From contig JAHHQX010000006.1 in NCBI GenBank assembly GCA_020026155.1, forward strand, positions 44,963 through 108,962: a stretch of DNA of 64,000 bases, read 5' to 3'. The notes under the pieces are model-generated. The model had not been told where the DNA came from. It searched no databases and worked only from the letters and a program-made list of their open reading frames with translations. Source of the stretch: Actinobacillus sp. (lineage in GTDB: Bacteria > Pseudomonadota > Gammaproteobacteria > Enterobacterales > Pasteurellaceae). Shown here in pieces: positions 36,108 to 44,319 of this stretch. The number at the start of each line of letters is the position of its first letter. Position 1 is the first letter of the stretch. The translations under genes and the position numbers were made by a program.

Positions 36108-36881
36108 TTAGTGGAATTGCATACCGCCATCAATAATTAAAGTTTGGCCAGTCATACAATCAGAATCAGGTCCTGCCAAGAAAGATACTGCATTTGCAAT
36201 TTCTTCTGGTTCAGTTAATTTACCTAATGCAATATTTTTAGAGAATTGTTGCATACCCCATTCATCGTCTTTTCCTGCTTCCATACCAACACGGTGGGCA
36301 ATATCAAACATCATTGGTGTTTTAACGATTCCTGGTGCGAATGCATTTACAGTGATACCTTCAGGTGCTAAATCACGTGCAGTTACTTGAGTAATACCAC
36401 GAACGGCAAATTTTGTACCTGAATATAGAGAAAGCATTGGGTTACCAACAACGCCAGCTTGTGAAGTAGCATTGATGATTTTACCGCCATGTCCAAATTT
36501 TTGGAACATTTTATGAGCAGCTTGGGTACCCCAAATAATACTTGCTACATTGATGTGATAAACTTTATCAAACATTTCTGGAGTAATAGTATCAATTGGT
36601 GTAGTAGGACCAACACCCGCATTATTGATGATGACATTAAAGTCACCAAATTTATTTGCAGCTTCTTCCACTACATGGAAAAATTGATCTCGATTTGCGA
36701 CATCAAGTTGATAAGCTGCTGCAGTTCCTCCTGCTTTAACGATTTCTTGAGCAACACTATTTGCGCCTTCAAGATTCATATCTACCACCGCTACGGCAAA
36801 ACCGTCTTTAGCTAAGCGATGACAAATTGCTGCACCAATTCCTTGTGCTCCACCTGTTACAAATGCGACTTTTTTGGTCAT
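36108..36881 (-). CDS. budC: Diacetyl reductase / meso-2,3-butanediol dehydrogenase (BudC-type SDR)
   Basis: Cytoplasmic NAD-dependent short-chain dehydrogenase that interconverts diacetyl, acetoin and 2,3-butanediol. Start at the ATG at 36881 with TTGGGAGAG upstream; 257 residues (Klebsiella BudC 256). Cofactor motif TGGAQGIG, NNAGVGPTTPIDTITPEMFD, catalytic Ser in INATSQAGVVGNP, Tyr/Lys in YSGTKFAVRG, then DLAPEGITVNAFAPGIVKTP. The stretch from NNAG to PGIVKTPM follows BudC closely. No budA/budB genes are in the window, so the acetoin source is unknown. It lies downstream of prc on the same strand with its own upstream region containing two palindromes. Confidence 0.9.
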   Translation of the reverse strand: MTKKVAFVTGGAQGIGAAICHRLAKDGFAVAVVDMNLEGANSVAQEIVKAGGTAAAYQLDVANRDQFFHVVEEAANKFGDFNVIINNAGVGPTTPIDTITPEMFDKVYHINVASIIWGTQAAHKMFQKFGHGGKIINATSQAGVVGNPMLSLYSGTKFAVRGITQVTARDLAPEGITVNAFAPGIVKTPMMFDIAHRVGMEAGKDDEWGMQQFSKNIALGKLTEPEEIANAVSFLAGPDSDCMTGQTLIIDGGMQFH

Positions 36882-36902
36882 ATTAATCTCTCCCAAAAAT
36901 TA

Positions 36903-36959
36903 TTACTCTACGAGTAAAGTTGTAATACGAGTCATACACTGTTTTATACCCGGTATAAA
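36903..36959. promoter_or_regulatory. Two palindromes upstream of budC
   Basis: TTTATACC-C-GGTATAAA (36943-36959) is a perfect 17-bp palindrome and covers a possible minus-strand -10 (TATAAA). TTACTC-TAC-GAGTAA (36903-36917) is a second one, close to the SD. They look like regulator operators or a leader hairpin; the regulator is unknown. Confidence 0.45.
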
Positions 36960-37067
36960 CTCTCCATTTACATGATAACAAACAATAATTCTCTTGTATA
37001 ATTACAAAAAGTTATCGTTCTCACAACGCTAACTTAGACAAGAATTACGTTTCCCAGTTCATAAATT

Positions 37068-39113
37068 TTAAGAAAAATTTATGTTTTTCTTGGTTAACTG
37101 TAGAAAATCTACAGCTATGTTCTCTGCTTCCTGCAGATAAAAATCAGGGGGTTCATAACCTTTAGGTAAATCATCTAATGATTTAAGTAACGGCTTTCCT
37201 TCTCTTTTAAAACGAGCATTAATTTCATTTAATTCCCGCTTCTCTATTCTATCATATTCTTTTTTACGTTCTAAATAGTTAAGTGATAAATAACGTTTTT
37301 TATTAAACGCATCCTGAATAGCAATATCTGCTTCAATTGCTTTAAAATCTGGACTTTTTGCCATCCTTTTTTGATGCAACTTAATAAGCGTAGGTAAATA
37401 CGGCTTTAAGGATGGCAATTGCATATAGAATGCAGAAGAAATTTTGTCCCACGGCAACGCATTTTTTTCGGTACTTTCACCATATTCCTTCTCATCAATC
37501 ATCGGAGGGAATAAAATATCAGGCTCAACGCCTTTAATCTGAGTACTTCCCCCGTTGATTCGATAAAATTTTTGAATAGTGTATTGCAAAATACCAAGCG
37601 GTTTAACTTGAAGCGGATCATCAAATAATGGATTAATCAAAGGCCGGCTTTGTTGTACCGTCCCCTTACCATAAGAATTTTGACCTAAAATAATTGCTCG
37701 ATGATAATCTTGCATCGCGGCAGCAAAAATTTCCGATGCAGAAGCACTAAAACGATCAATCATAATAAAGAGCGGACCATCATAAATCAGTTGCCTATCT
37801 GGATCCTCATAAATATCAATTCGATGATCAGCACTTCGAACTTGGACAATCGGTCCATCAGTAATGAACAATCCACTCAACTCAATCACTTCACTCAGCG
37901 ATCCGCCACCATTTTCACGTAAGTCAATGATTAATGCCTGAATACCTTTTGCCTTCGCTTCTGCAAGAAGTTTGCGAACATCTTGGGCAATACCAACATA
38001 AAAACTTGGAATCTTTATAACACCAATCTTCTTACCATGAATCACATCTACGGTCAGCTTCGCTGCTTGATCAGCTAATCTAATTTTTTCTCTTTCAAGA
38101 ACAACAATATGAGATTTTCCTCCTTTTTCGGGTTCAATCTCTAAATAAACCTTAGTTCCTTTCTTCCCTTTAACCTTGTCGACAACATCACTTAATCGCC
38201 AGCCCACAACATCTTCAATTCTATTTCGGGACGAACCCACTCCAATAATCTTATCTCCAGGTTTAAGCTGTTTACTTTTAGCCGCTGGCGAACCTGGCAC
38301 AATAGTACGAATTACTGTTTCATCATCATCCATTTGCAATGTTGCACCAATTCCTTCAATGGATAAATTCATACTTTCATTGAAACTTTTTGCTACACGG
38401 GGTGCTAAATAACTAGTGTGGGGATCAAGACTACGCGCAAAAGCATTCAGAAATGTCTGCGTAATATCGTCTGGGTAGGTTTGAGTTAATCGACGAATGG
38501 CCAAATTGTAGCGTTTTTCTAATTTAGTTTTAATTTCACGCCACGATTTTCCTTTTAATTTTTGTAAAATAATATCGTTTTCAACCCTTTCTTTCCAAAG
38601 TGCATTAGCCTGGGAAACTGTTTGAGGCCATGCAGCTTTAGTGCGATCAATCTCAATCTTATCATGATCTTTTAAATTAGGTGGCTGAGCTAAAAGCGAT
38701 AAAGCATATTGATAACGTTCATAACGTCGTTTTGCCATTAAATCATAAATAGCAAACGCACTTTTTAAATTGCCTGAAGGTAATTCATCATCAAATTTAT
38801 CACCATACTCTTTTCTTATCGCATCAACGTCGCTTTGTAAGAAAATATCATGGTTATAATCTAAATTATCCAAGTAGCGATTCAGTATTTTTAGAGAAAA
38901 CGCATCATCTAAATGAATTTTCTCATAATGAAATGTCGTTAAACGTCGCGTTACTCTCGCCGTTGCTAGTTCATTTGAAATTGTTGGCTGCGGTAAATGT
39001 ATCGCACTTTCTTTAATAGTAGGTTCAATACCCCAACTTACAGATGGTAAAGTGGTAAATACCGCTCCTAACATCGAATAAAAAATAACTTTACGACAAG
39101 AATTAAACTTCAT
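37068..39113 (-). CDS. prc: Tail-specific carboxy-terminal processing protease Prc (Tsp)
   Basis: Periplasmic protease that trims C-termini of proteins such as FtsI and degrades tagged or misfolded proteins. 681 residues (E. coli 682). Signal peptide at about 1-28 (GAVFTTLPSVSWG), a PDZ domain (about 240-330, SIEGIGATLQMDDDETVIR and PGDKIIGVGSS) and the S41 catalytic region with DLRENGGGSLSEVIELSGLF. The Ser-Lys dyad sits in DRFSASASEIFAAAMQDY and NSYGKGTVQQ. It follows proQ by 40 nt, as in E. coli. The SD is weak. The stop lies in an A/T palindrome (37059-37082). Confidence 0.95.
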   Translation of the reverse strand: MKFNSCRKVIFYSMLGAVFTTLPSVSWGIEPTIKESAIHLPQPTISNELATARVTRRLTTFHYEKIHLDDAFSLKILNRYLDNLDYNHDIFLQSDVDAIRKEYGDKFDDELPSGNLKSAFAIYDLMAKRRYERYQYALSLLAQPPNLKDHDKIEIDRTKAAWPQTVSQANALWKERVENDIILQKLKGKSWREIKTKLEKRYNLAIRRLTQTYPDDITQTFLNAFARSLDPHTSYLAPRVAKSFNESMNLSIEGIGATLQMDDDETVIRTIVPGSPAAKSKQLKPGDKIIGVGSSRNRIEDVVGWRLSDVVDKVKGKKGTKVYLEIEPEKGGKSHIVVLEREKIRLADQAAKLTVDVIHGKKIGVIKIPSFYVGIAQDVRKLLAEAKAKGIQALIIDLRENGGGSLSEVIELSGLFITDGPIVQVRSADHRIDIYEDPDRQLIYDGPLFIMIDRFSASASEIFAAAMQDYHRAIILGQNSYGKGTVQQSRPLINPLFDDPLQVKPLGILQYTIQKFYRINGGSTQIKGVEPDILFPPMIDEKEYGESTEKNALPWDKISSAFYMQLPSLKPYLPTLIKLHQKRMAKSPDFKAIEADIAIQDAFNKKRYLSLNYLERKKEYDRIEKRELNEINARFKREGKPLLKSLDDLPKGYEPPDFYLQEAENIAVDFLQLTKKNINFS

Positions 39114-39153
39114 ATTAACTAAAATATTTACTCAATCGCTACTGTTGGTTTTA

Positions 39154-39843
39154 TTATGCAAAAAGGCGATCTGCGCTCGCGCTCATAACAAGACCATTTT
39201 TAAACTCAACACGCACGTTGCCTTCTTTATTTGTTTCAAGAACAGTGGCCTGTTGAACATTCTCACCTGCTTTCACTTTCACAAGACTGCCTTTAGCTAA
39301 TTGTGCAATGGCTTCTGAAGAAAGTAATTCTAATTTTGGTGCTTGGCGAGTTGGGCGTGATTTTGAATGTTGAGTTGATGATGTACGTTTAGCTTTAGAA
39401 GGAGCTGGCTTACGTTTAGCTGCTTTTTCGGCTTGTGCGGCTTTACGTTCTGCAGCGCGTTTCTCTGCAACTTTTGCTTTTGCATCTGCTAATTGTTGAG
39501 CAGCAAATGCAACATGCTCTGCTTCCAATACACCACAAGGATTACCATCTAAATCCACACGTTGTGCACCTTCGCGGCAACCATGTAAATAACGCCAATT
39601 TGTTGTATATGCACGTAATACTTGGCGTAACTGCGTTTTACTTACTTTAGAATCATCAGCTAATCTAGCAGCAAGATCTTGGAAAATATTAATTTTTAAA
39701 GGTTTTGCTTCACCTTCTAAAATGAAACAGCGAGGAAATTTCTCCGCTAAATAAGTCAAAACTGCTTTATTATTTGTAAATTTTTCGGAGGAGGTGGTAG
39801 AAGTGTTTTCCACAACGGTTCCCATCTTTTCCATTTCTGTCAT
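39154..39843 (-). CDS. proQ: RNA chaperone ProQ
   Basis: FinO-domain RNA-binding protein; in enterobacteria it binds many sRNAs and mRNA 3' ends and acts beside Hfq. Start at the ATG at 39843 (MTEMEKMGTVVENTSTTSSE) with AACAGGAATAAACC upstream; 229 residues. The FinO/ProQ domain spans about 20-125 (LAEKFPRCFILEGEAKPLKI, LRQVLRAYTTNWRYLHGCRE). It is followed by a Lys/Ala/Arg-rich linker (about 125-175) and a C-terminal Tudor-like region (GSLVKVKAGENVQQATVLE). First gene of proQ-prc. Confidence 0.95.
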   Translation of the reverse strand: MTEMEKMGTVVENTSTTSSEKFTNNKAVLTYLAEKFPRCFILEGEAKPLKINIFQDLAARLADDSKVSKTQLRQVLRAYTTNWRYLHGCREGAQRVDLDGNPCGVLEAEHVAFAAQQLADAKAKVAEKRAAERKAAQAEKAAKRKPAPSKAKRTSSTQHSKSRPTRQAPKLELLSSEAIAQLAKGSLVKVKAGENVQQATVLETNKEGNVRVEFKNGLVMSASADRLFA

Positions 39844-40281
39844 AGGTTTATTCCTGTTCATTTGTTATAAAATCTTAAAAATCTCTCTCACAATGCTGAG
39901 AAAAGCTCTCCCTATTTTATCGCAAAAAAAATTTAATTGGCAATCTTTGTCACACGGAGAACAACACATCCGACCTTTTAAAGCTTATTTTTTGCACAAA
40001 ATATAATTAATACCAATTTACCCTAAAATAGGTATAAATTAAACAATATTAATTTTTCTTTCTTTTTTAATTGGTTACGTATAAATATTCTCCAAAAATA
40101 ACAAAGAATATAAATTTATTTCTATTTATTCTTAAAAATTAATCAAAAAAATAAATTATTCCTTTTCATTCCCCCCCAATACCTTTATCATTACCCTTCA
40201 AATTTTTGGGGACTTGCTTGTGGTTAGCAAGTATTAATTATTACTACCTTTCCGGTATGTTTAGGGAGAAAACCAAAGCTA
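39844..40281. other. Non-coding region between proQ and potA (438 nt)
   Basis: A divergent, very A/T-rich region holding the proQ and potA promoters. A hairpin ACTTGCT-7 nt-AGCAAGT lies at 40211-40231, about 50 nt before potA. A short imperfect A/T hairpin (TACCCTAAAATAGGTA) is at about 40019-40034. A 37-codon ATG frame at 39893-40006 has no SD and no recognised product. I see no convincing RNA gene. Confidence 0.6.
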
Positions 40282-41400
40282 GTGGAAAAGACCATTCAAA
40301 AAAAACCAGTTATTGAACTCCGTTCTCTTAGTAAATCATTTGATGGTAAATCTATTATTAATAACTTTAATTTAACCATCAATCACGGCGAATTTTTAAC
40401 AATTCTCGGTCCTTCAGGCTGTGGTAAAACGACTGTTTTACGTTTAATGGCTGGATTTGAAGAATTAGATTCAGGTTCAATTATTTTGGACGGTAAAGAT
40501 GTTACTCATGTTCCTGCGGAAGCTCGTCATATCAATACGGTATTCCAAAGTTACGCCCTATTCCCGCATATGACCATTTTTGAAAACGTCGCTTTTGGTC
40601 TACGTATGCAAAAAGTGCCTAATGCTGAAATTAAAACGCGTGTAATGGATGCATTAAAAATGGTACGTTTAGAAGAAATGGCAATGCGTAAACCTGATCA
40701 ACTTTCTGGTGGTCAACAACAACGTGTTGCAATTGCTCGTGCGGTTGTTAATAAACCAAAAGTTTTATTATTGGACGAATCTCTTTCTGCACTTGACTAT
40801 AAACTTCGTCAAGAAATGCAGAATGAATTAAAAGCGTTACAACGTAAACTTGGTATTACTTTCGTTTTCGTAACTCACGATCAAGAAGAAGCATTAACAA
40901 TGTCTGATCGTATTATCGTATTAAATAAAGGTAATATCGAACAAGACGGTTCTCCACGTGATATCTACGAAGATCCGAAAAATCTTTTCGTTGCACGCTT
41001 TATCGGTGAAATCAATGTATTTGATGCAACTGTTATTGAACGTACCTCTGAAAATAAATTAAAAGCCAACGTTGAAGGTAAACTTTGCGAAGTGACAACA
41101 GATCTTCCTGTTGAAACTGGCGAAAAATTAAAAATCCTTCTTCGTCCTGAAGATATTGTTATCGAAGAATTAGATGAAAACGAAAAATCTAAAGCTATCG
41201 TGGGCTATATCGTTGATCGTAGTTATAAAGGGATGACTTTAGAGTCAACTGTTCAACTTGATCACAATGGTCAAAAAGTTTTAGTTAGCGAATTCTTTAA
41301 TGAAGATGATCCGAATATCGATCACAATGTGGGTCAACGTGTTGCCCTCACTTGGTATGAAGGCTGGGAGGTAGTGTTAAAAGATGAAAATAGCAAGTAA
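40282..41400 (+). CDS. potA: Spermidine/putrescine ABC transporter ATPase PotA
   Basis: Cytoplasmic ATPase of the polyamine importer, 372 residues (E. coli 378). Walker A LGPSGCGKTTVLRLMAGFEE, Q-loop VFQSYALFPHM, signature LSGGQQQRVAIARAVV, Walker B VLLLDESLSALDYKLR (E then S, as in PotA) and H-loop FVTHDQEEAL are intact. A TOBE-type C-terminal domain spans about 245-370 (ILLRPEDIVIEE). The start is GTG with GGGAG about 13 nt upstream, a long spacing that suggests modest translation. First gene of potABCD; potB overlaps its end by 17 nt. Confidence 0.95.
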   Translation: MEKTIQKKPVIELRSLSKSFDGKSIINNFNLTINHGEFLTILGPSGCGKTTVLRLMAGFEELDSGSIILDGKDVTHVPAEARHINTVFQSYALFPHMTIFENVAFGLRMQKVPNAEIKTRVMDALKMVRLEEMAMRKPDQLSGGQQQRVAIARAVVNKPKVLLLDESLSALDYKLRQEMQNELKALQRKLGITFVFVTHDQEEALTMSDRIIVLNKGNIEQDGSPRDIYEDPKNLFVARFIGEINVFDATVIERTSENKLKANVEGKLCEVTTDLPVETGEKLKILLRPEDIVIEELDENEKSKAIVGYIVDRSYKGMTLESTVQLDHNGQKVLVSEFFNEDDPNIDHNVGQRVALTWYEGWEVVLKDENSK

Positions 41401-42244
41401 TAGATTTCAACATTCAACTGTTGCAGTTATTTTTGGTTGGTTGCTGTTTTTCGTTCTTGTACCCAACATTTTAGTTTTAGCGGTAAGTTTTATGTCTAGT
41501 GATGGTAGTAATTTTTATAAAATGCCATTCACTTTACAAAACTACTTACATTTATTTGATCCACTTTACGCACAAGTGGTTTGGAATTCCCTTTATATGG
41601 CGGGAATTGCAACCATTATCTGCTTAATTGTGGGCTACCCTTTTGCATTTTTTGTAACAAAAATGCCTGTAAGATATCGTCCGTTACTATTATTCTTAGT
41701 AGTATTACCATTCTGGACTAACTCTCTAATCCGTATCTACGGATTAAAGATTTTCCTAGGGGTACGCGGACTATTAAACCAATTTTTATTATGGGCACAT
41801 ATTATTGATAAGCCATTACGTATCTTAAATACTGAAGCGGCTGTAATTATTGGTTTAGTATATTTGTTACTACCATTTATGATTTTGCCACTTTACAGTG
41901 CAATTGATAAATTAGATGGTCGTTTATTAGAAGCAGCAAAAGATTTAGGTGCAAACGGTTTCCATCGTTTCACTCGTATTATTCTCCCATTAACAATGCC
42001 AGGTATTGTTGCGGGCTGTTTATTAGTACTTTTACCCGCAATGGGCATGTTCTACGTAGCAGACTTACTGGGTGGTGCGAAAGTATTACTTGTCGGTAAC
42101 GTGATTAAGAGCGAATTCTTAATGTCACGCAACTGGCCATTCGGTTCAGCAATCAGTATCGGTTTAACCGTACTTATGGCATTACTAATTTTAGTTTACT
42201 GGAAAACCAGCAAATTATTGAATAAGAAAATGGAGCTTGAATAA
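41384..42244 (+). CDS. potB: Spermidine/putrescine ABC transporter permease PotB
   Basis: Inner-membrane permease, 286 residues, six membrane segments, the EAA loop at LLEAAKDLGANGFHRFTRII and NLYLLLPFM-type segments characteristic of PotB (LVYLLLPFMILPLYSAIDKLD). It starts inside the end of potA and its stop overlaps the potC start (TAATG), so potABC are translationally coupled. Confidence 0.95.
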   Translation: MKIASNRFQHSTVAVIFGWLLFFVLVPNILVLAVSFMSSDGSNFYKMPFTLQNYLHLFDPLYAQVVWNSLYMAGIATIICLIVGYPFAFFVTKMPVRYRPLLLFLVVLPFWTNSLIRIYGLKIFLGVRGLLNQFLLWAHIIDKPLRILNTEAAVIIGLVYLLLPFMILPLYSAIDKLDGRLLEAAKDLGANGFHRFTRIILPLTMPGIVAGCLLVLLPAMGMFYVADLLGGAKVLLVGNVIKSEFLMSRNWPFGSAISIGLTVLMALLILVYWKTSKLLNKKMELE

Positions 42245-43023
42245 TGCGTCGCTTTTTACACGGATCTTTTATGTTTTTGGTGTACGCTTTTCTGTACATC
42301 CCGATTATTATTTTAGTAACAAACTCGTTTAACTTAGATCGCTATGGTATGCACTGGCGTGGTTTTGGGCTTAAATGGTATGAACGTTTATGGAATAACG
42401 ATACGCTAATTCAAGCTGCAATTCACTCAGTAACAATTGCATTCTTTGCGGCAACTTTAGCGACTATCGTCGGTGGCTTAACTGCTATCGCACTCTATCG
42501 CTATCGTTTCTATGGTAAACAAGCAGTAAATGGTATGTTATTCGTGGTAATGATGTCTCCAGATATCGTTATGGCTGTATCATTACTCGCATTATTTATG
42601 ATTGTGGGCATCTCTTTAGGCTTCTGGTCTTTACTTTTAGCACACATCACATTCTGTTTACCGTATGTTGTTGTTACTATCCTTTCTCGCTTGAAAGGGT
42701 TTGACGATAAGATGCTAGAAGCCGCACGCGATTTAGGGGCAAGTGAACCGGTTATTTTAGGAAAAATTATTCTTCCTCTTGCTTTACCGGCAATTGTATC
42801 TGGTTGGTTATTAAGTTTCACTATCTCTTTAGATGACGTAGTGGTTTCATCTTTCGTGAGTGGTGTAAGTTACGAAATTTTACCATTACGTATCTTCTCC
42901 TTGGTAAAAACAGGGGTAACACCAGAAGTGAATGCATTAGCAACCATTATGATTGTACTTTCACTTGTACTTGTTGTCGGCAGCCAATTAATTTTACGCC
43001 GTCAAAAAAATAAAGTTGCTTAA
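42244..43023 (+). CDS. potC: Spermidine/putrescine ABC transporter permease PotC
   Basis: Second inner-membrane permease of the polyamine importer, 259 residues, six membrane segments, EAA loop MLEAARDLGASEPVILGKIILP and the PotC-type region SFTISLDDVVVSSFVSGVSY. It overlaps potB by 1 nt. An intrinsic terminator-like hairpin lies between it and potD. Confidence 0.95.
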   Translation: MRRFLHGSFMFLVYAFLYIPIIILVTNSFNLDRYGMHWRGFGLKWYERLWNNDTLIQAAIHSVTIAFFAATLATIVGGLTAIALYRYRFYGKQAVNGMLFVVMMSPDIVMAVSLLALFMIVGISLGFWSLLLAHITFCLPYVVVTILSRLKGFDDKMLEAARDLGASEPVILGKIILPLALPAIVSGWLLSFTISLDDVVVSSFVSGVSYEILPLRIFSLVKTGVTPEVNALATIMIVLSLVLVVGSQLILRRQKNKVA

Positions 43024-43060
43024 AGGCTTCACACACTAGTGGAGATAGCTTAAAATACAT

Positions 43061-43093
43061 AACGCCTTAATGGATTCATTGAGGCGTTTTTTT
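43061..43093 (+). terminator. Terminator-like hairpin between potC and potD
   Basis: AACGCCTTAATG and CATTGAGGCGTT form a 12-bp stem (one G-T pair) around GATT, followed by seven T. It is placed inside the pot operon, before potD. Confidence 0.8.
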
Positions 43094-43129
43094 ATATTTT
43101 ATTTTTATTAAAATTTGGAGAATAAAGCG

Positions 43130-44209
43130 ATGAAAAAAATTGCTGGACTTTGCGGTCTTGGGTTAATCGCTGTAGCTTTGACGGGTTGTAATGACCAAAA
43201 CAAAGATGCAACAAAAACAACAGAAGCCCCTGCCAACAATACGGTTTATCTTTATACTTGGACGGAATATGTTCCAGATGGATTACTAGATGACTTTACT
43301 AAACAAACTGGTATTAAAGTTATCGTATCCAGCCTTGAATCTAATGAAACAATGTATGCAAAACTCAAAACATTGGGTAAAAGTGCAACTTACGATGTAA
43401 TTGCACCATCTAACTACTTTGTTTCTAAAATGGCAAGAGAAGGCATGCTTTTACCGCTTGACCATAGTAAATTACCTGTTATCAAAGAATTAAATCCTGA
43501 TTGGTTAAATAAATCTTACGATCCAGGTAATAAATACTCTCTTCCACAATTATTAGGTGCACCAGGTATCGCTTATAATACCACAGTTTATAATGGTAAA
43601 GACTTTACCAGCTGGGGAGATTTATGGCGCCCTGAATATAAAAATAAAATTCAGTTACTTGATGATGCACGTGAAGTCTTTAATATCGCACTATTAAAAA
43701 TGGGTGAAAATCCAAATACGCGTGATCCTAAAGTCATTAAAGCTGCTTACGAAGAACTATTAAAACTTCGTCCAAATGTCCTTGCTTTCAGTTCAGATAA
43801 TCCAGCTAACTCTTTTATTTCTGGTGAAGTAGAATTGGGACAACTTTGGAATGGTTCTATCCGTATTGCTAAAAAAGAAGGTGCTCCAATCAATCTTGTT
43901 TATCCAAAACAAGGTCCAGTTTTATGGGTTGATACCCTTGCTATTCCTAAAACTGCAAAAAATCCAGAAGGCGCGCTTAAATTGATTAACTATATGTTAG
44001 GTGCGAAAGCGGCAGCAAAACTTACGCTCGCAATTGGTTACCCAACATCAAATATGGAAGCGTTAAAACTTCTCCCTAAATCTATTACTGAAGATCCAGC
44101 AATTTATCCACCTGCTGAAATCTTAAAAAATAGTTACTGGCAAGAAGATGTAGGTGACGCAATTCGTTACTACGAAGACTACTACCAACAACTTAAAGCT
44201 GCAGACTAA
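43130..44209 (+). CDS. potD: Spermidine/putrescine-binding protein PotD (predicted lipoprotein)
   Basis: Substrate-binding protein of the polyamine importer. Start at the ATG at 43130 (MKKIAGLCGLGLIAVALTGC); the longer frame begins at a TTG inside the SD (TTGGAG). 359 residues. The signal peptide ends in the lipobox LTGC with C20, so this PotD should be lipid-anchored, whereas E. coli PotD is soluble. The type-1 spermidine-binding fold is visible (VYLYTWTEYVPDGLLDDF, YDVIAPSNYFVSKM, LPQLLGAPGIAYN, LGQLWNGSIRIAKKEG). A terminator separates it from potC and another follows it. Confidence 0.94.
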   Translation: MKKIAGLCGLGLIAVALTGCNDQNKDATKTTEAPANNTVYLYTWTEYVPDGLLDDFTKQTGIKVIVSSLESNETMYAKLKTLGKSATYDVIAPSNYFVSKMAREGMLLPLDHSKLPVIKELNPDWLNKSYDPGNKYSLPQLLGAPGIAYNTTVYNGKDFTSWGDLWRPEYKNKIQLLDDAREVFNIALLKMGENPNTRDPKVIKAAYEELLKLRPNVLAFSSDNPANSFISGEVELGQLWNGSIRIAKKEGAPINLVYPKQGPVLWVDTLAIPKTAKNPEGALKLINYMLGAKAAAKLTLAIGYPTSNMEALKLLPKSITEDPAIYPPAEILKNSYWQEDVGDAIRYYEDYYQQLKAAD

Positions 44210-44219
44210 TCTTCCTAAT

Positions 44220-44254
44220 CAAAAGCCAGTTTAAATAAACTGGCTTTTCTTTTA
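44220..44254 (+). terminator. Terminator after potD
   Basis: AAAGCCAGTTTA and TAAACTGGCTTT form a stem with a tight A/T loop and are followed by TCTTTT. It separates potD from the amidase operon. Confidence 0.85.
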
Positions 44255-44319
44255 TCCCTATTTATTTTGTTATTTTTTATGCTAGTATGCAAAAAGTCTC
44301 ATACTTTGAAGGATAGCTT

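Noticed and set aside
37059..37082. A/T palindrome CATAAATTTT-AAG-AAAAATTTATG over the prc stop as another repeat copy
   Set aside because: It has the inner AAATTTATG part but no GC-rich ACGCC arm; listed only as an A/T palindrome.
39893..40006. A 37-codon ATG frame (MLRKALPILSQKKFN...) between proQ and potA
   Set aside because: No SD, composition like the surrounding A/T-rich DNA, no recognised relative; probably chance.
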